Part shown: one piece after another, positions 36,273-44,777 of the stretch | Position numbering within the stretch: position 1 is the stretch's first letter | How the letters are laid out: each line of letters opens with the position of its first letter | Source: UBA12481 sp012523435 | Lineage (GTDB): Bacteria; Bacteroidota; Bacteroidia; Bacteroidales; UBA12481 | Reading direction: 5' to 3' | DNA length: 64,000 bases | Assembly: GCA_028686135.1 (NCBI GenBank) | Contig: JAQUCP010000006.1 | Span: 62,001-126,000 of the forward strand | Notes under the pieces: model-generated | Database searches by the model: none | What the model was told of the DNA's origin: nothing | Seen by the model: the letters and a program-made list of their open reading frames with translations, nothing else | Program-made: the position numbers and the translations under genes

Positions 36273-37115
36273 ATGCCTTCGCTTCGTAGTATGACCGTTA
36301 CCACCCATCTTAAAGATGAGGAAACTGACCCCTATATCAGTCAAATTGTTCACTATGATCAACAGGGCCTTGAGGTGGCTCATTATGAATTCCGCGGACC
36401 GGATGAGTTCGAATCCAAAACCGAGACACGCTACGACTCTCAGGGGAGAGTTGTGGAGCAAACCACCTATCAGAATGAGCAGGAAATTCTTGAGCGTAAG
36501 GTATTTACTCGAGATGAAGCCGGACGGGTTACCCGCGTGGACATCTCCTATCCCGATGGATCCTTGTCGGTACAAACCATCGAGAGGGATGAAGAAACAC
36601 GCACAGAAAATTGGATCGAGAAGGATGAAGACGGGGAACTTGAATCCCGCGAGTTTCTGAAGTACGATGAAAAAGGTCAGATTACGCTCAGGGAATGGTA
36701 CGACTATCGCGACAAGCTAACCGAGGCCTATGAGTACCAGTATGATGAAGCAGGCAATCTGATCCTTCGCCGTCATCTGGACGAACGCCGAAAGCTGATC
36801 GTTGTTACCGATTTTCAGTATAATGAAGCCGGACTGTTGGTTCTGCGGGCAAACCGCAACCGCCGGGGGGAACTGTCAGATTATCTGAAAATGGAATACA
36901 ACGAAAAAGGACAACCCATAAAGCATTCATTTTCTGGCAAATACACCATGCTTTTTGAATATGACGAGCAAGGGAATGTGGCAGTTGAAGAGCAATATCA
37001 GGGATCAGAACTCCAAAACCGGATCACCTACGAATACAACAACCTAAACCGGGTTCTCGTTGAAGATCAGGCTACCCTGATCAAGACCTATGCCTATGTG
37101 GACTATGATAATTAG
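36273..37115 (+). CDS. Cytoplasmic YD/RHS-like repeat protein
   Basis: 280 residues without a signal peptide, membrane helix or toxin tip. About ten tandem units of 20-25 residues follow a YD-like pattern (YDxxGxxxxxxxY), for example FLKYDEKGQITLREWYDY and YQYDEAGNLILRRHLD. Such repeats form a beta-wrapped strip in RHS and teneurin proteins, which are normally large and exported. Here the protein is short, very charged and seems to stay in the cytoplasm. It may be a structural or binding scaffold. No partner gene is obvious; the ABC importer genes start 111 bp later. Confidence 0.6.
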   Translation: MPSLRSMTVTTHLKDEETDPYISQIVHYDQQGLEVAHYEFRGPDEFESKTETRYDSQGRVVEQTTYQNEQEILERKVFTRDEAGRVTRVDISYPDGSLSVQTIERDEETRTENWIEKDEDGELESREFLKYDEKGQITLREWYDYRDKLTEAYEYQYDEAGNLILRRHLDERRKLIVVTDFQYNEAGLLVLRANRNRRGELSDYLKMEYNEKGQPIKHSFSGKYTMLFEYDEQGNVAVEEQYQGSELQNRITYEYNNLNRVLVEDQATLIKTYAYVDYDN

Positions 37116-37226
37116 GCATTTGTTCTTTACCTCGTGAACCGATAAATATCACCTGTTTTTCAGCTGTTTTGAGTTAGCACGGCTGATTATTTCCTAAATT
37201 GGTGGGCTAAACCCAAACAATTTCAG

Positions 37227-38180
37227 ATGAAAAACATCCTGTATCTCATCAGTTTGGTTTTGATCATTTTGATCCCAGCCTGCCAATCAGCACCCGGAAA
37301 AGTCACCATTGGTTATGTTCAAATCACGCAGGATCCATCGCTGGATGTCGCCAAGGCGAGCCTTTTCCAGGCTCTGGCCGATTCGGGATTTGCCATTGGG
37401 GAGCAGATCAAAGTGATCGACCACAACGCCCAGGGTGATCTATCCATGATCAGCACAATCCTCCAATCGTTTCAATCACAGGGGGTTGATATGGTCATCA
37501 CAAACAGTACCCCCTGTATGGTTGCTGCCTCCCACGCCATACGGGATATTCCGGTGGTTTTCACTGTTTCGTTCAGCCCCGACCAGGTGGGTTCCGGGCC
37601 TGCACCACCCAATCTATACGGCGTCTATGACACGATCCAGGGCGAAATGATTGCCAACATCATGCAGGAGTGCATTCCGGGATTGAGCCGCGTTGGAATT
37701 CCTTACAACAACGCTGAACCCAACGCTACGCTTGGCTCACGGATCCTTAAAGACGAATTTACCAGGAGAGGCATTCAGGTAATCACCGCATCCGTTACGA
37801 GTGTGAACGACCTGGCTCAGGCTGTTCAATACCTTGTAGATCAAAATGTTGAGGCATTCGCGCTGGCTGCTGATAATACCGTTTACCTGGGATTACCGGT
37901 TATTTCAAAGGTGGCTACTGATCGTGACATCCCCATATTCGTCACCGATCCGCCACAAGTTAATAATGGTGCGGCCATTGGCTATGGCATCGCTTATGAT
38001 TCCTGGGGATACCAATCGGGACTCAAAGCCGTTGAAATTCTCAAAGGAAGAGAACGGCAGATGATCCCAATTGAGCCCGGAAAAAAGTTCCAGCTGATCA
38101 TCAACCTGGCCAACTGCGCCGACCAAGGGCTGGTTGTTCCTCCTGCTATCCTCGACCAGGCTAGTCGGATCATTCAGTAA
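37227..38180 (+). CDS. ABC transporter substrate-binding lipoprotein (PF04392-type)
   Basis: 317 residues with lipobox ILIPAC and a two-lobe periplasmic-binding fold. The family pattern is plain: GYVQITQDPSLDVAKA, TNSTPCMVAASHAI, then RVGIPYNNAEPNA at the hinge, VEAFALAADNTVYLGLP and IGYGIAYDSWGYQSG in lobe 2. Relatives bind aromatic amino acids or other small ligands and sit with a paired permease and ATPase. Here permease and ATPase are 3-4 kb downstream at 41376 and 42310. It is the first of four binding proteins or fragments in the cluster. Confidence 0.9.
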   Translation: MKNILYLISLVLIILIPACQSAPGKVTIGYVQITQDPSLDVAKASLFQALADSGFAIGEQIKVIDHNAQGDLSMISTILQSFQSQGVDMVITNSTPCMVAASHAIRDIPVVFTVSFSPDQVGSGPAPPNLYGVYDTIQGEMIANIMQECIPGLSRVGIPYNNAEPNATLGSRILKDEFTRRGIQVITASVTSVNDLAQAVQYLVDQNVEAFALAADNTVYLGLPVISKVATDRDIPIFVTDPPQVNNGAAIGYGIAYDSWGYQSGLKAVEILKGRERQMIPIEPGKKFQLIINLANCADQGLVVPPAILDQASRIIQ

Positions 38181-38191
38181 ACTCTCTGACA

Positions 38192-40129
38192 ATGAGATCT
38201 ATATCCAAGGGCCTTCTGGCCCTGATTCTTGCAGCAACAATCCTGTTGGTGTCCGATTTACAAAACCGGAAAAAGACTACCTCACGCGATTCAAGCGCGC
38301 GGCAGATTCATCCGGAAGCGATCACCGGGAAAGAGTACACCCTGGGGCTCTGCTATTTTGCTCCGGAAGCAGCTCACGATGAACTGCTCAAAGGCGTCTG
38401 GACAAGACTTGAAGAGTTGGGCTATTTCCGCGATAGTAACCTGATAATCAAAGAATCGCATGCTAACGGAGAGATCGGTAACATCTCTCCTATCCTGTTA
38501 AATCTGGATAATCAAAACCTCGATCTGATCCTGGTGACCTCCACACCCTGTGTCACCGCTGCCATCAGTACGGTCAAAAAGCACCCGGTAGCGTTCACCT
38601 ATTGCTACGATCCCATTGCCGCCGGTGCAGGAAACAGCTATGAGGATCACCATCCGGGAATTACTGGCATCGGATCGCTGCCTCCTGTGGCTAAAAGTAT
38701 CCGGTTCATCCTGGAAACCTTGCCTGGCACCAAAACCATCGGCACCATCTATAACACCTCTGAAGCTAACTCACGAAAAGCTGTGAGTTTGATGCGCGAA
38801 GAAACCACTAAAGCCGGAGTAACCCTGGTGGAAGCCCCTGCCATTAATACCTCCGAAGTGTTCCAGGCTGCACAGGTCATCGCCGGCAAAGGCATCGATG
38901 TGCTCTATATCACCGGCGATAATACCGCGATCCAAGCCATTGATGCGATTGCAGGAATTTGCGAAAAGAATGATATACCTCTGATTGTCAATGATTTACC
39001 TTACATTAAAAACGGCGCTATGGCAGCCGTGGGAATTGGCTGGGAAAGTGTAGGATACTACTCCGGCGACCTGATCGGGAGGCTTCTGAATGGTGCTTCC
39101 ACTGCCGAAACACCCATGGAAAACTATGTTAATGAATCCGTTGCCATTAACCCCGAGCGAGTCAGCCATTTCGGCGTCACCATCCCGGAAAAATACCTTC
39201 ACCAAACCACTAGCCTTCCAGAAGGGGTACACCTAAAATTGTGCCTGGTTCATTATGTGGACAGCCATAATTCAGAAGACTGTGAGAAAGGCATTCGCAA
39301 AGCATTGTCCGACAACAATCTGCAAGAAGGAACACACTATACCCTAAAGGTGTTTAACGCTCAGGGAGATATCACCACGCTGAACAGTATTGCCGGGTCG
39401 GTTGAAAGTGAGCAATGGGATCTAATCTTTGCCACCTCCACGCCAACCATCCAGATGCTGGCCAAGAAGTTGCCCGGTCGCAAGATCGTGTTTACCAATG
39501 TGGGGGATCCCATTGCCGCCGGACTGGGGAAGGCGGATGACGATCACCTGCCGAATATCTGCGGAATATCCACCATGAGCGATTTCGAAGGACTGGTGAA
39601 GCTGGCGCAGCATATCCAGCCCAGGATTCAGCGTATCGGAACAGTTTTTACCCCTGCGGAGGTAAATTCAATCGCGTACCGCGACCGGCTTGAGGAGGCG
39701 GCCACTGCTGCCGGGCTTACGCTGATCTCCATGCCCGCAAACTCCGCCACCGAAGTGCTTGATGCTGCCAATTCTCTCGTTTCACAAAGGATTGATGCAT
39801 TTTGTCAAATATCTGATAATCTGACTGGTAGCTCAAGTTCAGCAATCCTAAAGGTATCCACAGAAAGGAAGGTTCCCTATTACAGCTTTGTAACCCAGCA
39901 GCTACATCAGGGTGGAGTGGCAGCCTGCGCGAGGGATTATTACCAGGCAGGTTATGAGGCAGGCGAGATGGGCATAGAAGTGCTGGCGGGGAAAAAGCCG
40001 GCAGACCTACCCTTCCGCGTTGTCAGAAAGACCGATTTTCTATTTAGCCGAACAAATGCAAAACTCTTGGAAATCAGCCTTCCAAAGAATACGCTGGAAC
40101 TCTTTCCAACCCTAAAAATTGTTGATTAA
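38192..40129 (+). CDS. Tandem two-unit ABC substrate-binding protein
   Basis: 645 residues: one N-terminal membrane anchor (LALILAATILLVSDLQ) with no lipobox cysteine, then two complete binding units of the same family as the preceding gene, at about residues 45-345 and 350-620. The units share matching landmarks: VTSTPCVTAA versus ATSTPTIQML, DPIAAGAGN versus DPIAAGLGK, and YNTSEANSRKA versus FTPAEVNSIAY. They differ enough to be an old duplication and may bind different ligands. An anchored tandem receptor could feed the importer or sense ligand. It follows the first binding protein by 11 bp. Confidence 0.85.
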   Translation: MRSISKGLLALILAATILLVSDLQNRKKTTSRDSSARQIHPEAITGKEYTLGLCYFAPEAAHDELLKGVWTRLEELGYFRDSNLIIKESHANGEIGNISPILLNLDNQNLDLILVTSTPCVTAAISTVKKHPVAFTYCYDPIAAGAGNSYEDHHPGITGIGSLPPVAKSIRFILETLPGTKTIGTIYNTSEANSRKAVSLMREETTKAGVTLVEAPAINTSEVFQAAQVIAGKGIDVLYITGDNTAIQAIDAIAGICEKNDIPLIVNDLPYIKNGAMAAVGIGWESVGYYSGDLIGRLLNGASTAETPMENYVNESVAINPERVSHFGVTIPEKYLHQTTSLPEGVHLKLCLVHYVDSHNSEDCEKGIRKALSDNNLQEGTHYTLKVFNAQGDITTLNSIAGSVESEQWDLIFATSTPTIQMLAKKLPGRKIVFTNVGDPIAAGLGKADDDHLPNICGISTMSDFEGLVKLAQHIQPRIQRIGTVFTPAEVNSIAYRDRLEEAATAAGLTLISMPANSATEVLDAANSLVSQRIDAFCQISDNLTGSSSSAILKVSTERKVPYYSFVTQQLHQGGVAACARDYYQAGYEAGEMGIEVLAGKKPADLPFRVVRKTDFLFSRTNAKLLEISLPKNTLELFPTLKIVD

Positions 40130-40146
40130 CCCGATAAGTCAATTGA

Positions 40147-41361
40147 ATGGACAATACACTTACCATCACCAGGAAAACAGCAGGGCAAGAACAGCAGGTC
40201 ACCCTGGTTGGCCGATTAGATGCCACCTGGGCAGCCCACCTCGATGATTACCTAACGGGACTGGTCAGGGAGGGCTCCTACCGGATCATCCTCAATATGC
40301 AGGGTATTCAGTATCTAAGCTCAGCAGGCATCCGGATCCTGGTCAACCAATACAAGCAAATCACTAAGATTGGCGGCCATCTGATCCTCCGCGACCTATC
40401 GGAGCCCGTCTCCACGGTCCTCGAAATGGTGGGGATGCTGAGCATCCTGACTGAAGAAGTCGTGGAAGCATCTCATTCTGAAGAAGATGCTCTAACATTG
40501 GAGCTGAGCGGGTATCGGTTTGTCCGTGAGAAGTTGTCGGAGAAAGCCATGACACTCAACCTGACGGGAGATCCCGGTCGTGTAGCTCATTCGGGGTATC
40601 AGGCTGATGATAATCACCGGATCCGGTTTAAAGCTCACGGTTACGGACTGGGCATCGGGGCCATTGGCGAAGGCTTTGATGATTGTCGTTCGCGATACGG
40701 AGAGTTTATGGCCTTAGGTGAAGCAGTCGCCTACAAACCCTCGGATGGATCCCGCATGCCGGATTACACTCTTCGGTCGGGGACCCTGGAGCCAGAGATC
40801 AACGCCCTCTATGCTCTCCAGGCCGAAGGGGCCTTTCAGAGCCGCGTAACTTTTGATCCGCTCACCCCAGGCCAGACGATCCCGATTGAGGAGTTGACCG
40901 CCGGATTAAGCAGGAGCACTGATCTGGAACAATTTGTTTTTCTGATGATTGCAGAGAGCGGGGGGTTGGTAGGTGTGAGCTTAACCAGTCCACCAGTCGG
41001 CGGCGATCCGATGTTTGATTTTCCCCGCATCCGGGAGACTGTCAGGTTCACAACCGAGCCCGCCTATGCCCGGATGTTGGCTGTCACCATCGGCTTTTAC
41101 TCCCGGCAGCCGGTCTCACAGCTGAAAGCCTTCCTGAGGCCTCTCTCGCCGGGCACCGATGCCTGGATGCACGCCCACACAGCTGTCTTCCCCTTTCAGG
41201 CTCTGCCAAGAAATGAGGCATCGGCCGGCAAGCTGATTTTGCACCTGTTCGAAACAGGCATTGTAGAGGATATCATACATCTGATCACTGACTCACGGGA
41301 GATTAACGGAATCGGATCAAGCACTTTCAAACAGGGAGTTGCCTGGATTGGTCAAATCTGA
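40147..41361 (+). CDS. STAS-domain protein with unknown domain X
   Basis: 404 residues, no signal peptide. Residues 1-105 are a STAS (anti-sigma antagonist) domain with the phosphorylatable Ser context YLSSAGIRIL at about 57-66. Residues of about 130-400 form a second domain that I cannot name. It includes HGYGLGIGAIGEGFDDC and FMALGEAVAYKPSDGSRMPDY, and recurs in the STAS-kinase protein at 55433 (HELGFAIGSGSPAESL, ITLGKSAGFIPYDSSEPPDF). Its place between the binding proteins and the permease suggests that it links transport to the partner-switching genes downstream. Confidence 0.7.
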   Translation: MDNTLTITRKTAGQEQQVTLVGRLDATWAAHLDDYLTGLVREGSYRIILNMQGIQYLSSAGIRILVNQYKQITKIGGHLILRDLSEPVSTVLEMVGMLSILTEEVVEASHSEEDALTLELSGYRFVREKLSEKAMTLNLTGDPGRVAHSGYQADDNHRIRFKAHGYGLGIGAIGEGFDDCRSRYGEFMALGEAVAYKPSDGSRMPDYTLRSGTLEPEINALYALQAEGAFQSRVTFDPLTPGQTIPIEELTAGLSRSTDLEQFVFLMIAESGGLVGVSLTSPPVGGDPMFDFPRIRETVRFTTEPAYARMLAVTIGFYSRQPVSQLKAFLRPLSPGTDAWMHAHTAVFPFQALPRNEASAGKLILHLFETGIVEDIIHLITDSREINGIGSSTFKQGVAWIGQI

Positions 41362-41375
41362 AAAAAAGAAAACCT

Positions 41376-42317
41376 ATGACACTACTACTTGGATCCATCA
41401 CCATCGGGCTGGTACTTGCCCTGCTGGCCCTGGGTATTTTTATCAGCTTCAGGATCTTCTCCTTTCCTGATATCACGGCGGAAGGATCATTCACCTTTGG
41501 GGCTGCCATCACCGCTTCCTTGATTGTCGCTGGCGTCAACCCGGCCCTAGCCACCCTTATGGCTTTCTTTGGCGGCATGGTCGCGGGTGCTGCTACTGGC
41601 CTGATACACACCCGGTTTAAGATCAATCCCTTATTGTCAGGCATCCTGGTCATGACCGCCCTTTACTCGGTTAACCTGCATGTGATGGGCAAAAGCAATG
41701 TCCCACTGCTCTCCAAAAACACCCTTTTCACCTGGTTTGAAAAGATTGCCGTGGCCATCTCCGGTCAGGATACTACCGTCAATGTTTTGGGTTGGTCAGT
41801 TGCAGCACGTGATCTCTGGACACTCCTCTTTTGCCTGTTGATCATTGTGGCTTTCAGCCTGTTGCTACTTTGGTTTTTCCGTACCAATATCGGAACGGCC
41901 ATGCGGGCCACGGGAGATAACGACCAGATGATCAGAGCATTAGGAGTAAACACCAATGGGATGATCATCTTTGGCATAGCCCTTTCTAACGGGTTCATTG
42001 CCCTGGCCGGGTCGATGCTTGCCCAGCTACAGGGTTTTGCTGATGTGCAGATGGGTATTGGGATGATGGTGTGGGGTTTGGCCAGCGTGATCATTGGTGA
42101 GGCGTTGATCAGCGACCGGAGTCTCGGGATGGTCATTGCGGGTGCGGTGATCGGGTCGGTTCTATTCCGGCTGTTGGTTGCCATTGCATTACGTTGGGGG
42201 ATGAACCCCAATGATCTCAAGCTGATCACGGCGGCTTTTGTGTTCATTGCACTGGTATTGCCAGGATTCATGAAAAAGACTAAAAAAATCAATCTATTAA
42301 GCCATAAGCATGCTTGA
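41376..42317 (+). CDS. ABC transporter permease of the PF04392-type importer
   Basis: 313 residues with eight to nine membrane helices. It is of the branched-chain/sugar permease type, with the conserved NTNGMIIFGIALSNGFIALAGSMLAQLQG near residues 190-218, which forms the cytoplasmic coupling region, and DVQMGIGMMVWGLASVIIGEAL. It should import the ligand captured by the binding proteins encoded upstream. It overlaps the ATPase gene by 8 bp. Confidence 0.92.
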   Translation: MTLLLGSITIGLVLALLALGIFISFRIFSFPDITAEGSFTFGAAITASLIVAGVNPALATLMAFFGGMVAGAATGLIHTRFKINPLLSGILVMTALYSVNLHVMGKSNVPLLSKNTLFTWFEKIAVAISGQDTTVNVLGWSVAARDLWTLLFCLLIIVAFSLLLLWFFRTNIGTAMRATGDNDQMIRALGVNTNGMIIFGIALSNGFIALAGSMLAQLQGFADVQMGIGMMVWGLASVIIGEALISDRSLGMVIAGAVIGSVLFRLLVAIALRWGMNPNDLKLITAAFVFIALVLPGFMKKTKKINLLSHKHA

Positions 42318-43122
42318 AATCACTCATTTAAACAAGACCTTCAATCCCGGCACCATCAATGAGGTGAGGGCGCTTCAGGATGTTAACCTGAAGATCGATC
42401 CGGGCAGTTTCGTCTGTGTTTTAGGCACCAACGGCTCAGGAAAATCGACCTTACTCAATGCAGTTGCCGGGACTTTTCTCACTGATTCCGGGCGGATCAC
42501 TCTCAATGGCCGGGACATCACCCGTTGGCCGGAGCATCGCCGGGCATCAGCCATTGGGCGGGTATTTCAGAACCCCTTCAGCGGCACCGCTCCCTCCATG
42601 TCCATCGCCGAAAACCTCGCCCTGGCTGCCCGGCGCGGGCGAAAACGTGGGCTGAGCTGGATGTTGAAGCCATCACTGGTGAACGATCTAAAAAAACGCG
42701 TGAAAGACCTGAATATGGGCCTGGAGGGCCGGATCGACTCAGCCATCGGGAAACTGTCGGGAGGTCAAAGACAAGCTCTGACTCTCCTGATGTCGAGCTG
42801 GCTTAAGCCCGATCTCCTCCTTCTGGATGAACATACGGCTGCCCTCGACCCCAAAACAGCCGGGAAAGTGATCGAGCTCACTGAGCGGATCGTTACCGAA
42901 GGAAAACTGACCACCATGATGGTTACCCATTCTATGCAGCAGGCGGTGAACCTGGGCGATCGGATCATCATGATGCACCAGGGTAGCATCCGGTACGATT
43001 TCGGTGGAGAAGAGAAAAAACGGTTGAAAGTGCCTGATTTGCTTGCCCTGTTTGACGAACTTCGTCGCAAAGATCAGATAGACAATGGAGTAGCAGACCT
43101 ATTAATCGCCAACTATGTCTAA
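42310..43122 (+). CDS. ABC transporter ATP-binding protein of the PF04392-type importer
   Basis: 270 residues. Walker A GTNGSGKSTLL near residue 38, Q-loop VFQNPFSG, signature LSGGQRQAL near residue 151, Walker B LLLLDEHTAALDP, and the switch His in MVTHSMQQA. It energises the permease encoded just upstream. All motifs are intact, so the importer should be functional. Confidence 0.95.
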   Translation: MLEITHLNKTFNPGTINEVRALQDVNLKIDPGSFVCVLGTNGSGKSTLLNAVAGTFLTDSGRITLNGRDITRWPEHRRASAIGRVFQNPFSGTAPSMSIAENLALAARRGRKRGLSWMLKPSLVNDLKKRVKDLNMGLEGRIDSAIGKLSGGQRQALTLLMSSWLKPDLLLLDEHTAALDPKTAGKVIELTERIVTEGKLTTMMVTHSMQQAVNLGDRIIMMHQGSIRYDFGGEEKKRLKVPDLLALFDELRRKDQIDNGVADLLIANYV

Positions 43123-43160
43123 ATTCATTGTCACTCCGAAAAAAACCAGATAACCCGCTG

Positions 43161-43718
43161 ATGATTAAACTGATTCGTCCAACCCTGTTCCTTTTGGCTG
43201 TCGGATCTATCCTGCTGCTGTCCGATCTCGGCAACCGAAGCAATCAGAAGCAGGAGGAAGAGTTCTTTCGGATGGCCCGCGAGGTGTGCCAGGATCTGGG
43301 CATCGAGCTGTTGGAGAAAAGCATCGAATCCGTGTCACAAGTGTATGAATCGGCCCTCAGCCTGGGGATGGCTCAAGTGGAAGCCCTGTGGATCGGAGGT
43401 GACAATGTAGTAGAACCGGCCATTGGCGCCTATTGCGCAGCAGCAGCAAAGTTTTCTATTCCGGTTTTTTCCAATACCCCAGAGCATGCATTTTCTGGAA
43501 CCTTGTTGAGTCTCGGGGCGAACTATTACCAAATCGGTCAAAATACCGCAAATATGGTGAACGAAATTCTCGCCGGACGCCTCGAACCTTCCGGGGTGGA
43601 AATCAAAAATATCGTTCCACAGAAACTGTTTGTCAACGACTCCATTCGGAGAACGCTGAGAGACCAGTGGATCATCCCAGAAAACCTGAGTGCCCGAATT
43701 GATACCCTCATTCAGTAA
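43161..43718 (+). CDS. Lobe-deleted ABC substrate-binding protein
   Basis: 185 residues from the ATG at 43161. An N-terminal anchor (LFLLAVGSILLLSDLGNRS), very like that of the tandem protein, is joined directly to the second lobe of a PF04392-type binding protein. EEEFFRMAREVCQDLGIELLEK aligns with the hinge after lobe 1, followed by VEALWIGGDNVVEPAI and LSLGANYYQIGQ. About 190 residues, the whole first lobe, are missing. The frame is open and well spaced behind the ATPase, so it may be an expressed partial receptor or regulator rather than a simple pseudogene. Confidence 0.7.
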   Translation: MIKLIRPTLFLLAVGSILLLSDLGNRSNQKQEEEFFRMAREVCQDLGIELLEKSIESVSQVYESALSLGMAQVEALWIGGDNVVEPAIGAYCAAAAKFSIPVFSNTPEHAFSGTLLSLGANYYQIGQNTANMVNEILAGRLEPSGVEIKNIVPQKLFVNDSIRRTLRDQWIIPENLSARIDTLIQ

Positions 43719-43727
43719 CCGTGACCC

Positions 43728-44735
43728 ATGTTCATCATCAATTTCGCTTTTAGTTTTCTACCCGTCCTGCTGTTCCTGGCCTGCCTGTTTTTGCTCGATC
43801 GATTCCGGTTGGTGGAGGTTAAAACCCTGCTCCTCTGCCTGGTTTGGGGAATACTCAGTGTTTTGATCATTTTATTATTCAACACCCTAATTAGCAATTG
43901 GATAGAAATAGATTTCCAAATTCAGACTCGCTATGTGGCTCCGGTCGTTGAAGAGCTCATCAAGGGAGTAGTCATCCATTATCTGTTGAGGAAAAAGAGG
44001 ATTGGCTTTCTTGTCGATGCGGTAATTTATGGTTTTGCCACCGGAGCTGGATTTGCCCTGATGGAGAATGTTTTATATCTGTTTACCATCGGTTCGGATG
44101 CCACTGCCGGCACCTGGATTGTTCGGGGCATTGGAACGGCCATCATGCATGGGGGGTGCACCGGATTGCTGGCACTCATTAGCATTACAGCCATCACCAG
44201 GGACCACCAGGCTGTACCGGCAACCGCCTATGGATTCGTGCTGGCGGTCATCCTTCATTCGGGGTTCAATCATTTCGTTTTGCCACCCCTCATTCAAACC
44301 TTGGTAATCCTGACGGTTTTCCCCACGATTTTCATCCTTTTGCTGATTCTTATCAACAAGAATCTCTCCGGCTGGCTGGAGATTGAGTTCAGCAGTGAAG
44401 TGGAGATCCTCTCGATGATCCGAAAAGGAGCTCTGAAAGAGACCCGTGCCGGGCGTTATCTTCTGTCGATCCGCGAACGATTCTCTCATGAGACCGTGGT
44501 AGATTTGTACTGCTACCTCAATCTGTACCTTGAATTGTCCATCAAAGCGAAGCGTAACCTGATGTTAAAAGAGAATGGAATCAAGCCGCCCTACGAAGCG
44601 GACCTCTCCGATAAGCTCAACGAATTACGACATATCAGAAAGCGGATCGGGCCTATTGGAGAGGCCGCCATCTCTCCGTTGATCCGGATGAACTACCGCG
44701 ACCTCTGGAAACTAAACCAGTTAAGGCAGAAATAA
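43728..44735 (+). CDS. PrsW-like intramembrane metalloprotease
   Basis: 335 residues with about seven helices followed by a 120-residue cytoplasmic tail. The PrsW motifs are present: VEELIKG (EExxK) near residue 73, GFALMENVLYLF with Glu, and two His motifs, MHGGCTG and LHSGFNH. PrsW proteases cut membrane anti-sigma factors, as with RsiW in Bacillus. A membrane protease next to an RsbU/RsbW/STAS set is therefore suggestive, but no membrane anti-sigma factor is encoded here. Confidence 0.85.
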   Translation: MFIINFAFSFLPVLLFLACLFLLDRFRLVEVKTLLLCLVWGILSVLIILLFNTLISNWIEIDFQIQTRYVAPVVEELIKGVVIHYLLRKKRIGFLVDAVIYGFATGAGFALMENVLYLFTIGSDATAGTWIVRGIGTAIMHGGCTGLLALISITAITRDHQAVPATAYGFVLAVILHSGFNHFVLPPLIQTLVILTVFPTIFILLLILINKNLSGWLEIEFSSEVEILSMIRKGALKETRAGRYLLSIRERFSHETVVDLYCYLNLYLELSIKAKRNLMLKENGIKPPYEADLSDKLNELRHIRKRIGPIGEAAISPLIRMNYRDLWKLNQLRQK

Positions 44736-44777
44736 ACGAAAAATTGTATCTTCAACATTAAATAAACCCTACTCATT

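Noticed and set aside
36273..37115. YD-repeat protein considered as a polymorphic toxin
   Set aside because: No secretion signal, no variable C-terminal toxin domain and no immunity gene follow it.
37195..37202. TAAATTGG as a promoter for the first binding protein gene
   Set aside because: Last positions deviate from TAnnTTTG and the nearest TTG is 23 bases upstream, outside the usual 19-21.
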